DNA from: Merdiplasma sp905207905
GTDB taxonomy: Bacteria; Bacillota; Clostridia; Lachnospirales; Lachnospiraceae
Direction of reading: 5' to 3'
NCBI GenBank assembly: GCA_902475025.1
Contig: CABRXX010000005.1
Span: forward strand, 20,067-84,066
Length of the DNA stretch: 64,000 nt
The position numbers and the translations under genes are program-made. Of the stretch, positions 35,052-43,261 are shown one piece after another (position 1 is the stretch's first letter; each line of letters begins with the position of its first letter). The notes under the pieces are model-generated. The model saw only the letters and a program-made list of their open reading frames with translations. It ran no database searches and was not told the DNA's origin.

Positions 35052-35174
35052 AAATTCCTTTCTGACAGGGCAAAGTGCCCTGAAGTTCCTTTTTGCCAAA
35101 GGCTGCGGTAAGACAGCAGAGTGTGCTGTCTGCCGCGTTTTATTCAGCAGGTAACCCGGCAGTTTCTTTGGCAA
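35052..35174 (-). promoter_or_regulatory. Structured 5' leader of metNIQ, candidate cis-regulatory RNA
   Basis: The minus-strand leader begins near the predicted transcript start with TTGCCAAAG, which pairs with CTTTGGCAA about 65 bases later and encloses a domain. Inside is GCGG-AGACAGCA-CACTC-TGCTGTCT-CCGC, a long hairpin, beside an unpaired-looking CCGGGTTACCTGCTG stretch. After the closed domain comes CAGGGCA-CTT-TGCCCTG, a perfect hairpin a few bases before the ribosome-binding site AAAGGA. It does not carry the SAM-I (S-box), SAM-II or T-box consensus that I know. The architecture (closing stem, inner folded core, expression hairpin) suggests a riboswitch or protein-binding leader. Confidence 0.5.
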
Positions 35175-35179
35175 GTAGT

Positions 35180-35209
35180 ACTATAGCACGTTTGCACGAA
35201 AATTGCCAA
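35180..35209 (-). promoter_or_regulatory. Promoter of the metNIQ operon
   Basis: On the minus strand TTGGCA, an 18-base spacer and TATAGT precede the folded leader, with the transcript start expected close to position 35173, the first base of the closing stem. Confidence 0.65.
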
Positions 35210-35212
35210 TTC

Positions 35213-35253
35213 CAAAAAAATACACCTGGCTATAGAAAAAAACTATAACCAGG
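35213..35253 (-). terminator. Rho-independent terminator after the LysR gene
   Basis: On the minus strand CCTGGTTATAG and CTATAGCCAGG form an 11-pair stem around TTTTTTT, followed by TGTATTTTTTTT. It lies about 40 bases past the LysR stop codon and separates that gene from the met operon promoter. Confidence 0.85.
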
Positions 35254-35290
35254 ATGGAAATTTACTGGGAATACTTTCATAAGCTTTCGT

Positions 35291-36199
35291 TCAGGAGACC
35301 GTTGATTTATATTTACGGATCTCTTCCAGATATTTTTTCCCCAGAGGGCTGATGGAGCTGCCTTTTCGCACCAGGTAACCGATGGTGATTACCTCATCGG
35401 ATTTTAATTTTACTGCGCAGTAATCTGTGCCGTTTAAGTTTTCACAGATAATGCCGCAGCACAGTGTGTAGGCATTTAACCCTACCATGAGATTCAATAA
35501 GGTGGCCCGATCGTTGGCCCGGATCAGCCGTTTGTATTCATAGGTGCTTAGAAACTCTTCTGCAAAATAAAAAGAATTGTTCTGCCCCTGTTCAAAGGAC
35601 AGGCAGGGGTAGTCGCTTAATTCTTCCAGGGCGATCTCCTCTCTGTTTGCGAGGGGGTGGCCTTTCCACATATATACATAAATGCTGCAGCTGAGAAGCT
35701 CATGGAATTCCAGATTGTTTTCATGAAAAAGTTTGTTGAGGGCGTTGCGGTTGAAATCATTGACATAGAGTATACCGATTTCGCTTTTGTAATTTTTTAC
35801 ATCCTCGATCACATCATAGGTCCGTGTCTCCCGGACCGCAAATTCGTATTCATCCATGCCGAACTGTTTTACCATTTCCACAAAGGCATTGACTGCAAAG
35901 GTATAGTGCTGCATGGATACTCCGAATTTTTTCTTGGGCTGTTCTTTGGTAATATATTTGGATTCGATCAATTCATACTGTTCCATCATCTGTCTGGCGT
36001 GGCCTAAAAATTCTTCACCCTCTGGAGTCACCAAAATTCCCCGGTTCGTGCGGTGGAAGATGGTGATTCCTATTTCCTCCTCCAGTTCCTTGATGGCGGA
36101 GGAAAGACTGGGCTGGGAGATAAAGAGCCGTCTGGCAGCTTCGTTCATGGAAGAAGCGCCAGCCACAGTAATGGCGTAGCGAAGCTGAGTCAGTGTCAT
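35291..36199 (-). CDS. LysR family transcriptional regulator
   Basis: This is a 302-residue protein. The N-terminal helix-turn-helix is typical of LysR: MTLTQLRYAITVAGASSMNEAARRLFISQPSLSSAIKELEEEIG. The effector domain runs from about residue 90 to the end, with EIGILYVNDFNRN and DYPCLSFEQGQNNSFYF. The frame is open to 36241, but ATG 36199 follows AGGAGGTCTCT and gives the standard N-terminus. It lies upstream of metNIQ in the same direction, separated by its own terminator and the met promoter, so it could regulate sulfur amino acid uptake, although this is only positional evidence. The effector is unknown. Confidence 0.9.
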   Translation of the reverse strand: MTLTQLRYAITVAGASSMNEAARRLFISQPSLSSAIKELEEEIGITIFHRTNRGILVTPEGEEFLGHARQMMEQYELIESKYITKEQPKKKFGVSMQHYTFAVNAFVEMVKQFGMDEYEFAVRETRTYDVIEDVKNYKSEIGILYVNDFNRNALNKLFHENNLEFHELLSCSIYVYMWKGHPLANREEIALEELSDYPCLSFEQGQNNSFYFAEEFLSTYEYKRLIRANDRATLLNLMVGLNAYTLCCGIICENLNGTDYCAVKLKSDEVITIGYLVRKGSSISPLGKKYLEEIRKYKSTVS

Positions 36200-36311
36200 A
36201 GAGACCTCCTGTTTTTTTATTTCAGAGGATTCGGGCATCAAAAGTCACTCGTGCAAGTTTTTTGTGCAATCGGACAGAGGGCGTCGTTCTTAGGGCGTTT
36301 GGCACCCGAAT

Positions 36312-36362
36312 CTTCATAGAAAATTCTTCCCTGTGAAACAAAATTGCGCTGCAGGATCCGAT
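36312..36362. repeat. Diverged partial copy of repeat family 2
   Basis: CTTCATAGAAAATTCTTCCCTGTGAAACAAAATTGCGCTGCAGGATCCGATC resembles the first half of the 21529 and 47512 elements, with a weaker hairpin. The GC-rich tail is missing. It lies upstream of the LysR gene. Confidence 0.5.
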
Positions 36363-36698
36363 CAGTTACAGCATACCATTATATAGGAAGAAAGGTCAAG
36401 AAGCTTCCGGAAAGGAAAAGCATTGGAAAGACATGGAAAAAGCAGGACTGCGGTACCGGAGGGCGGACAGCAATAAAATGCAAAACCGTCATAAATTTTT
36501 TGTAGCCCTGGAGGCCGGTATATGGTAAACTAAAAGTACAGAATGGCGGGGCCAAACCGAAAGTAAAGATAGAAAAGCGCAATGCAGGAAGCAAGATCCG
36601 AAAGGCTTCAGAGGAACGGCAAAAGGGGAAAGACGGAAATATAGAAGGCGGAGGCTCCAACCAGGAGAAAAAGGAAAGCAAGAAAGGGGATTTGAAGT
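36363..36698. other. Intergenic region between LysR and galM
   Basis: No convincing gene is present. A minus-strand TATAAT near 36375-36380 could be the -10 of the LysR promoter. The plus strand from about 36540 is strongly purine-rich up to the galM start and would give an unstructured leader. An antisense open frame here has low-complexity Phe/Ser/Pro content and no start signal. Confidence 0.4.
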
Positions 36699-37748
36699 AT
36701 GGCAGTGACCAAGAGCAGTTTTGGAAAGACCTTAGATGGGCAGGAGCTGACGTTGTATACTCTGACGAATACAAAGGGTATGAGCGTGAAAGTGACAGAC
36801 CTGGGGGCTACCCTGGTGTCTGTGATGTTGCAGGATAAGAATGAGATACTGCGGGATGTGGTGCTGGGCTATGATGATGCAGAGGGGTATTATAAAAACA
36901 CCTGCTATTTCGGTGCAGTAATCGGCCGCAGCGGCAACCGGATTGAGCAGGGGCGCTTTACTTTGCATGGAAGAACGTATCAGCTGGATCAGAATGATCA
37001 TGAAAACAATCTTCACAGCGGAAACAATGGTTTTGACAGACGGATTTGGAAAATGGAGGCAGTGACGGAGAACAGCGTGCGTTTCAGCCTGGAGGATGAG
37101 GATGGAGAACAGGGCTATCCCGGGAATTTCCAGGTGTCTGTCACCTACCTTCTGACGGAGGAGAATGAGCTGTTTTTACGTTACCGTGGGGTATGCGATG
37201 AGGATACTGTGGCGAATCTGACCAACCATGTGTATTTTAACCTGGCAGGTCACGATTCCGGAGATGTGCTGGATCAGGAACTGATGATGAGCGCAAAGTA
37301 TTACACGCCGGTTAAGGATTCCAAGGCAATCCCCACAGGTGAGATCGCCCCGGTGGCAGGGACGCCTATGGACTTTACCGCAGCAAAACCGATTGGGAGA
37401 GAGATCGATGCAGAGTTTGAGCAGCTGAAACTGCTGGGTGGGTATGACCATAACTTTGTTCTGAAAAAGGATAAAGGCACAGTAATGAAGTTTGCAGAAG
37501 CCTACAGTCCGAGAACCGGTATCTGCCTGGAAGCCTTTACAGATCTTCCGGGTGTCCAGTTCTATGCAGGCAACTTTATCACACCTCAGAAAGGAAAGGG
37601 TGGAGTTTCCTATGATAAGCGCTGCGGCTTTTGCTTAGAGACCCAGTATTATCCCAACTCCGTGAACCAGCTGGGCTTTGCAAAGCCGATTCTTCGGGCA
37701 GGGGAGAATTATGAAACCACCACCTGTTACAAATTTTCTGTCCGGTAA
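36699..37748 (+). CDS. galM: Galactose mutarotase (aldose 1-epimerase) GalM
   Basis: This 349-residue enzyme interconverts alpha and beta anomers of aldoses, feeding the Leloir pathway. Sequence marks are VTDLGATLVSVML, YFGAVIGRSGNRI, NNLHSGNNGFDRRIW (catalytic His), LTNHVYFNLAGH (second His) and, near the end, CLETQYYPNSVN with the catalytic Glu; GGYDHNFVL supplies the substrate-binding Asp. Length is normal and there is no signal peptide. No galK or galT is in the window. A hairpin terminator-like sequence lies after its stop. Confidence 0.95.
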   Translation: MAVTKSSFGKTLDGQELTLYTLTNTKGMSVKVTDLGATLVSVMLQDKNEILRDVVLGYDDAEGYYKNTCYFGAVIGRSGNRIEQGRFTLHGRTYQLDQNDHENNLHSGNNGFDRRIWKMEAVTENSVRFSLEDEDGEQGYPGNFQVSVTYLLTEENELFLRYRGVCDEDTVANLTNHVYFNLAGHDSGDVLDQELMMSAKYYTPVKDSKAIPTGEIAPVAGTPMDFTAAKPIGREIDAEFEQLKLLGGYDHNFVLKKDKGTVMKFAEAYSPRTGICLEAFTDLPGVQFYAGNFITPQKGKGGVSYDKRCGFCLETQYYPNSVNQLGFAKPILRAGENYETTTCYKFSVR

Positions 37749-37760
37749 TGGAAAAAATAC

Positions 37761-37789
37761 TTGCAATTTCAGGTGATCCGGTGTAATCT
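37761..37789 (+). promoter_or_regulatory. Possible promoter for glnN
   Basis: TTGCAA, a 17-base spacer and TAATCT lie between the galM stop and the hairpin at 37809. Transcripts from it would include that hairpin before glnN, which would allow attenuation. Confidence 0.5.
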
Positions 37790-37808
37790 GTTTTCGGTAA
37801 GAAAATAT

Positions 37809-37845
37809 AGGGCGTTCCACAAAAGTTGTTGGAATGCCCTGTTTT
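37809..37845 (+). terminator. Terminator or attenuator between galM and glnN
   Basis: AGGGCGTTCC and GGAATGCCCT pair around a 12-base loop, followed by GTTTTG. It could end galM transcription. Since a plausible promoter lies upstream of it, it could also attenuate glnN. Confidence 0.65.
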
Positions 37846-37869
37846 GATAAATAGGAAAGGAAGAAACGT

Positions 37870-39978
37870 ATGAGTGAATACTTTAATGTAGCAGATATTT
37901 TCGGGGAAAATGTATTCAGCGATAAGGTGATGCAGGATCGTCTGCCAAAAAAGATTTACAAAGAGCTTCATAAAACGATTGATGAGGGAAAAGAGCTGGA
38001 TCCCATTGTGGCGGAGGTGGTGGCGGAGGCCATGAAGCAGTGGGCCATAGAAAAGGGAGCTACCCATTATACTCATTGGTTTCAGCCCCTTACCGGCGTT
38101 ACAGCGGAAAAGCATGATTCCTTTATTACAGCCCCAAGACCTGACGGAACCATTCTCATGGAGTTTTCCGGCAAGGAACTGATCAAGGGTGAGCCGGATG
38201 CTTCTTCCTTTCCTTCCGGCGGCCTTCGGGCTACCTTTGAGGCCAGAGGCTACACGGCCTGGGACTGCACTTCGCCGGCTTTTGTAAGAAAAGACGCTGC
38301 GGGGGCGATTCTTTGTATTCCCACTGCGTTTTGTTCTTACACCGGTGAGGCACTGGATCAGAAAACACCCCTTCTTCGGTCTATGGAGGCTATTAATACT
38401 CAGGCACTCCGTCTTCTGCGGTTGTTTGGCAACACCACATCCAAGAAGGTGACCCCTTCTGTGGGTGCAGAGCAGGAGTATTTTTTGGTGGATAATCAGA
38501 AATATAAAGAGCGAAAGGATCTGATCTACACAGGCCGTACGCTGTTTGGCGCTATGCCGCCAAAGGGGCAGGAACTGGATGACCACTACTTTGGCACCAT
38601 CCGGCAGAGAGTGGCGGGATTTATGAAAGATGTGAATGAGCTGTGGAAGCTGGGAGTGTCTGCCAAGACTCAGCATAATGAGGTGGCTCCTGCCCAGCAT
38701 GAGCTGGCTCCTATTTATGCAAAAGCCAATGTGGCAGTGGATCATAATCAGATTGTGATGCAGACCCTGCGGCGGGTGGCCAGAGCTCACGGCTTAAAAT
38801 GCCTGCTTCACGAGAAACCTTTTGAGGGTGTGAACGGATCCGGCAAGCACAACAACTGGTCCATCACCACAGACGATGGGATCAATATGCTGGATCCGGG
38901 AAAGACGCCTCATGAAAATGTGCAGTTTCTTCTGGTGCTGGCCTGTATCCTGAAGGCAGTGGACATCCATGCAGGGCTGCTGCGGGAGTCTGCTTCTGAT
39001 CCGGGAAATGATCATAGACTGGGGGCCAATGAGGCGCCGCCTGCTATTATTTCCGTATTTTTGGGAGAGCAGCTGGAGGATGTGGTGACACAGTTGATCT
39101 CCACGGGAATTGCCACCAGAAGCAAGGCGGGAGGCGTGCTGCAGACGGGAGTAAAGACGCTGCCGGATGTGTTTAAGGATGCAACAGACCGGAATCGTAC
39201 CTCGCCTTTTGCTTTTACCGGAAATAAGTTTGAGTTTCGTATGGTGGGTTCCAGAGATTCTGTGGCCTCCCCCAATATTGTGCTGAATACCATTGTGGCA
39301 GAGGCCTTTTGCGAAGCCTGCGATGAGCTGGAGAAGGCGGAAAACTTTGAAGAGGCAGTACATGACCTGATCAAACAGTATCTCACAGAGCATGAGCGCA
39401 TTATCTTTAATGGGAACGGCTATTCTGAGGAGTGGGTACAGGAGGCAGAGCGAAGAGGACTGCCCAATATCCGCTCTATGGTGGATGCGATTCCCTGGCT
39501 GATCGCGGACCGGTCTGTAGAGCTGTTTGGCAAATTCGGAGTATTTACCAGGGCAGAGTTAGAGTCCAGAGTGGAGATCAAATACGAAAGCTACGCCAAG
39601 GCCATCAACATTGAGGCACGGACAGCCATTGATATGGCCAGCAAACAGATCATCCCCGCTGTGATCAAATATACAAAAAATCTGGCGGAGACGGTACTGG
39701 CAGTGAGAGCGGCAGGAGTGGAGACACCAGTGCAGAGCGAGCTTCTGGCGGAGAGCAGCGATCTGCTCTCGGATGCAAAATTGGCGCTGGAAAAACTGAT
39801 CAATGCAGCAGATGCAGCATCTGCCATGGAGAGCGGAAGAGAACAGGCGGTTTATTATCATGATGTAGTGATGGCAGCCATGGAAGAACTGCGCAAGCCG
39901 GTGGATCGTTTGGAAATGATCGTGGATAAAGATATGTGGCCTATGCCCTCCTACGGTGACCTGCTGTTTGAGGTTTGA
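37870..39978 (+). CDS. glnN: Glutamine synthetase type III (GlnN)
   Basis: This 702-residue protein is the large GSIII form found in many anaerobes, longer than GSI (about 450). It makes glutamine from glutamate, ammonia and ATP in the cytoplasm. Family segments are FNVADIFGENVFSDKVMQ at the start, THYTHWFQPLTG, FPSGGLRATFEARGYTAWD, VGAEQEYFLVD (metal-binding glutamates), QHNEVAPAQHELAPIY, GSGKHNNWSI and EFRMVGS. The C-terminal 150 residues are helical, as is usual for GSIII. ATG 37870 follows AGGAAAGGAAGAAACGT. The upstream hairpin with a promoter before it suggests regulation in the leader. Confidence 0.97.
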   Translation: MSEYFNVADIFGENVFSDKVMQDRLPKKIYKELHKTIDEGKELDPIVAEVVAEAMKQWAIEKGATHYTHWFQPLTGVTAEKHDSFITAPRPDGTILMEFSGKELIKGEPDASSFPSGGLRATFEARGYTAWDCTSPAFVRKDAAGAILCIPTAFCSYTGEALDQKTPLLRSMEAINTQALRLLRLFGNTTSKKVTPSVGAEQEYFLVDNQKYKERKDLIYTGRTLFGAMPPKGQELDDHYFGTIRQRVAGFMKDVNELWKLGVSAKTQHNEVAPAQHELAPIYAKANVAVDHNQIVMQTLRRVARAHGLKCLLHEKPFEGVNGSGKHNNWSITTDDGINMLDPGKTPHENVQFLLVLACILKAVDIHAGLLRESASDPGNDHRLGANEAPPAIISVFLGEQLEDVVTQLISTGIATRSKAGGVLQTGVKTLPDVFKDATDRNRTSPFAFTGNKFEFRMVGSRDSVASPNIVLNTIVAEAFCEACDELEKAENFEEAVHDLIKQYLTEHERIIFNGNGYSEEWVQEAERRGLPNIRSMVDAIPWLIADRSVELFGKFGVFTRAELESRVEIKYESYAKAINIEARTAIDMASKQIIPAVIKYTKNLAETVLAVRAAGVETPVQSELLAESSDLLSDAKLALEKLINAADAASAMESGREQAVYYHDVVMAAMEELRKPVDRLEMIVDKDMWPMPSYGDLLFEV

Positions 39979-40120
39979 CAGATAAGATTTTGGGGAGCTT
40001 GACTGCAGAAGCTTAGGAGCTTCCCCGATCCATCAGAAAAATAGCGAATATGGAGTATTGATAGAACTGCTTAACTTCAGAACTGTCTGGATAGAAGTAT
40101 TGATAGAAATTCCAAAGAGG

Positions 40121-40154
40121 AAGGGGCTGTCGCGTCGGTGCGGCAGCCCCTTTA
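40121..40154 (+). terminator. Terminator downstream of glnN
   Basis: AAGGGGCTG and CAGCCCCTTT form a strong stem around about 14 bases, with a short T-run. A weaker stem, GGGGAGCT with AGCTTCCCC, lies about 100 bases nearer to glnN. Confidence 0.7.
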
Positions 40155-40447
40155 TGGTGTGTTGTTTCAAGTATCCCTAATCCTCCTCAGAAACGGGAGG
40201 ATACCCGGCAGTCGGAGAATACCGCCGGGTATATTATGAAAAAGTTTATTTGAAAAGGAGTAGTAAGATACTCTTCTGAAACAAGTTCATTATAAAAGGA
40301 AGAAATGAAAAAATAATGATGCATATTTAAAAAGAAATTGAAATAGTCATGAACAAATTGTGAACAAGAAAAACGAGGAGGAAAAAGAGCAGAAAATGAA
40401 AGGATAATTGTGAAAAAAATGGTTTAGTGCAAAGTTCACAATAATGA
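40155..40447. other. AT-rich region upstream of the PucR-type regulator, with a perfect dyad
   Basis: No gene is visible. ATACCCGGC (40201-40209) is the exact inverse of GCCGGGTAT (40224-40232), a 9-base arm dyad with a 14-base centre, preceded by a small CCTCC/GGAGG stem. It could be an operator or an RNA hairpin. The remaining 200 bases are A-rich with no clear signals before the promoter at 40448. Confidence 0.45.
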
Positions 40448-40476
40448 TTGATTTTTTTGGGAAAATATATTACAAT
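40448..40476 (+). promoter_or_regulatory. Promoter of the PucR-type regulator
   Basis: TTGATT, a 17-base spacer and TACAAT lie about 50 bases before GTG 40528. The promoter falls inside the extended open frame and so supports the downstream start. Confidence 0.75.
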
Positions 40477-40527
40477 AATGCTAGTACGTTTTTCGACAGT
40501 GAAGTGAGTGCAAAGGAGGATGCTTCT

Positions 40528-41616
40528 GTGATATCTAATCAGGTTCTACAGTCCACTCTGGATGGGTTAAAGGCGATCAGCAGAGTCGATATGTGCATAA
40601 TGGATACGGAAGGAATTTTATTGGCGTCGACCATCGAGGGAGCGGAAAGCTTTCGGGAATCGGTGCTTAGTTTTGTGGGATCCCCGGCGGACAGCCAGGT
40701 GATTTCCGGATACCAGTTTTTAAAGGTTCTGGATGAGAATCAGCTTGAGTACATCCTGATTGTCAATGGGAGCAGTGATGATTCCTACATGGTAGGGAAG
40801 ATGGCGGCTTTCCAGATACAGAATCTTCTGGTGGCTTACAAAGAACGCTTTGATAAGGACAATTTTATCAAGAATCTGTTGTTGGATAACCTTTTGCTGG
40901 TGGATATTTACAATCGGGCGAAAAAGCTCCACATTGATGCGGATGCAAGGCGGGTGGTATTTATTCTGGAGGTCTGCCATGAGAAGGAGAATAGTTCTCT
41001 GGAAACTGTGCGCAGTTTGTTCAGCAGCAAGGGGAATGATTTTATCACAGCAGTGGATGAGAAGAGCATTATTGTGGTGAAAGAGTTACATGACAGAGAA
41101 GGATATCCGGAGATGAATGCAGTGGCCGCCATGATTTTGGAGTCATTGCCGGAAGAGAAGCGCCAGGATGCACTGATTGCTTACGGCACCATTGTAGGTG
41201 AGATCAAAGAAGTGTCCCGCTCTTACAAGGAAGCCAGGATGGCCCTGAATGTGGGAAAGATTTTCTTTGGAGAACGCCAGATCATCGCTTACAGTTCTTT
41301 GGGGATCGGCCGCCTGATCTATCAGCTTCCCATCCCTCTGTGTAAAATGTTTATTAAAGAGATATTTGAAGGAAAATCTCCGGACGATTTTGATGAGGAG
41401 ACGCTGACCACTATCAATAAATTCTTTGAAAACAGCCTGAATGTATCGGAGACATCCCGGCAGCTTTATATTCACAGGAACACCCTGGTATATCGGCTGG
41501 ATAAACTTCAAAAATCTACAGGGCTGGATTTGCGGGTGTTTGAAGATGCCATTACGTTCAAAATTGCCCTGATGGTGGTAAAATATATGAAATATATGGA
41601 AGGACAGGATTACTAA
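40528..41616 (+). CDS. PucR/CdaR family transcriptional regulator
   Basis: This 362-residue protein has an N-terminal sensory region (SRVDMCIMDTEGILLASTIEG, CdaR/sugar-diacid-recognition-like), a central GGDEF-like domain of the CdaR family (residues about 125-255), and a C-terminal HTH_30 (NVSETSRQLYIHRNTLVYRLDKLQKSTGLDL). Such regulators activate genes for sugar diacid or purine use and sometimes nitrogen functions. The long frame begins at ATG 40444, but GTG 40528 is preceded by AAAGGAGG at 8 bases and a promoter overlaps the earlier start. It lies alone between glnN and the protease gene. The target genes are unknown. Confidence 0.88.
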   Translation: MISNQVLQSTLDGLKAISRVDMCIMDTEGILLASTIEGAESFRESVLSFVGSPADSQVISGYQFLKVLDENQLEYILIVNGSSDDSYMVGKMAAFQIQNLLVAYKERFDKDNFIKNLLLDNLLLVDIYNRAKKLHIDADARRVVFILEVCHEKENSSLETVRSLFSSKGNDFITAVDEKSIIVVKELHDREGYPEMNAVAAMILESLPEEKRQDALIAYGTIVGEIKEVSRSYKEARMALNVGKIFFGERQIIAYSSLGIGRLIYQLPIPLCKMFIKEIFEGKSPDDFDEETLTTINKFFENSLNVSETSRQLYIHRNTLVYRLDKLQKSTGLDLRVFEDAITFKIALMVVKYMKYMEGQDY

Positions 41617-41869
41617 AAGCAGAATGGCATTCGCGTATCAGGGATCATACGGTTAGGGAGGAACAGATATCCTGTCCTTTGACAGGCAGTCCTTTGGATA
41701 CGAAGACCAGGAACTACAGAGGAAACAGATATGGGGCTGTGAGCAGAAGCCTTGGGCTTTGCGCGGTCCCATTTTCCTTTCTTTTCTTATTGCGGCAGTG
41801 GAGAAGGGGAGGTCTTCTTTTGTACTGAATCAGCAGAGAGTATATGCATTTTATGCGGGAGGTGTATGG

Positions 41870-43246
41870 ATGGCAGAGAAAAATGATAAGATAAGTTCCG
41901 GCGGGGAGGAAGCAGATCTGGAAAAAGAGGAGGATCTGGAGAAAAGGGAAGGGTTAGAGCATCCGGACAAAGCGGAGCGGGAGAAAAAAGAGGAGAGAAG
42001 GAAGAACACGGAGTTTTTTAAGGGAACGCTTTTTGGGATCCTGCTGTGCGGCGTGTTTGCTTTGGGAATTTTTTTCGTCTCCCATGGGACTGTGAATATA
42101 GGAAATAGCAGGGAGGGGGCAGAGGCTCTCACGGATTTGGAGGTTCAAAGGAAATTACAGCAGATCCGGGATCAGGTCAAGTCAGATTATTTGTATGAGG
42201 CAGACGGGGACTTTTTGGTGTCCATGATGTTTAAAGGATTGGCAGTAGGCCTGAAGGATCCTTATGCCAGCTATTATACTCCGGAGGAAGTAGAGGAGAT
42301 CACCCAGATCAATGAGGGGGAATATTATGGCATAGGCATTACCATGTTGAAAGATCCCGAAACCGGGCAGATCCGCATTGCCGGTGTTTATGAGGAAAGT
42401 CCCGCCTGGGAAGCAGGACTGAAAGTGGATGATGTGTTCCTTACAGTTGCAGGGGAGAGCGTGGAGGGTATGGATTTGTCCAGCCTGGCCGCTCTGGTAA
42501 AGCAGCAGAAGGAGAAGGTAGAGATTCAGATTCTGCGGGGAGAAGAGACGAAAACTTTTACCGTTTCTCTGAAACAGGTGGAGATTCCCACTGTGAAATG
42601 GGAACTTTTGGAGGATCAGACGGGCTATGTAAAGATTGCGGAGTTTGACAAGGTGACTGTGGAGCAGTTTCGGAAGGCCATAAAGGAGCTGGAAGAACAG
42701 GGGATGGAAAAGCTGGTGGTGGATGTGCGGGACAATCCGGGAGGAGTCCTGGATGCTGTCTGCCAGATCCTGGATGATCTGCTTCCGGAAGGCCCTATTG
42801 TTTTTACAGAGGAAAAAAACGGGGATCGGGAGGAATATACTTCTGACAAAGATCAGATTTATGACGGCCCTCTGGCTGTTTTGGTAAATGGGAACAGCGC
42901 TAGCGCTTCAGAGCTGTTTGCCGGAGCCATACAGGACTATGAACTCGGCCCTGTCATTGGAACCCAGACCTTTGGAAAAGGGGTGGTGCAGCGCACTTAT
43001 CTTTTTCAGGATGGCTCTGCGCTGAAATTTACCACAGAGAAATATTATACGGCAGGGGAGCAGGATATAGACGGAACGGGCATCACTCCGGATCTGATTG
43101 TTGAGCAGCAGGAGACGGGAGAAAAACTTGAAGGTCAGGCGGAAGACAGTACTCTTCAGCGTGCTCTGAACTATTTTAAGGAAATGCAGGAAACGTCTGC
43201 GGAGGATACGGTCACAGAGAATCATACATCAGAAAAGAGTGAATAA
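41870..43246 (+). CDS. S41 family C-terminal processing protease (CtpA-like)
   Basis: This is a 458-residue protein. A highly charged N-terminal 45 residues (Glu/Lys-rich, probably coiled coil) lead into one membrane helix (LFGILLCGVFALGIFFVSHG). Next come a PDZ domain (GIGITMLKDPETGQIRIAGVYEESPAWEAGLKVDDVF) and the S41 peptidase core, with VVDVRDNPGGVLDAV, the catalytic Ser in GNSASASELFAG near residue 343 and the Lys in IGTQTFGKGVVQ. The enzyme is membrane-anchored with its protease outside the cell and trims C-terminal ends of surface or spore proteins. ATG 41870 follows GGGAGGTG. The sigma-like gene starts 15 bases after its stop. Confidence 0.93.
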   Translation: MAEKNDKISSGGEEADLEKEEDLEKREGLEHPDKAEREKKEERRKNTEFFKGTLFGILLCGVFALGIFFVSHGTVNIGNSREGAEALTDLEVQRKLQQIRDQVKSDYLYEADGDFLVSMMFKGLAVGLKDPYASYYTPEEVEEITQINEGEYYGIGITMLKDPETGQIRIAGVYEESPAWEAGLKVDDVFLTVAGESVEGMDLSSLAALVKQQKEKVEIQILRGEETKTFTVSLKQVEIPTVKWELLEDQTGYVKIAEFDKVTVEQFRKAIKELEEQGMEKLVVDVRDNPGGVLDAVCQILDDLLPEGPIVFTEEKNGDREEYTSDKDQIYDGPLAVLVNGNSASASELFAGAIQDYELGPVIGTQTFGKGVVQRTYLFQDGSALKFTTEKYYTAGEQDIDGTGITPDLIVEQQETGEKLEGQAEDSTLQRALNYFKEMQETSAEDTVTENHTSEKSE

Positions 43247-43261
43247 AAAATAAAGAACAGG

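Noticed and set aside
35052..35174. SAM-I (S-box) or T-box riboswitch upstream of metN
   Set aside because: The leader lacks the conserved S-box GATGAAACC-type core and any T-box TGGNACC antiterminator; only a general riboswitch-like fold is supported.
36379..36774. Minus-strand ORF of 131 codons upstream of galM
   Set aside because: It is a low-complexity Phe/Ser/Pro reading of a purine-rich leader, overlaps the galM start and has no ribosome-binding site.
37579..38790. Minus-strand ORF of 403 codons across galM and glnN
   Set aside because: It crosses two well-supported plus-strand enzymes and their intergenic region, so it is a shadow frame.
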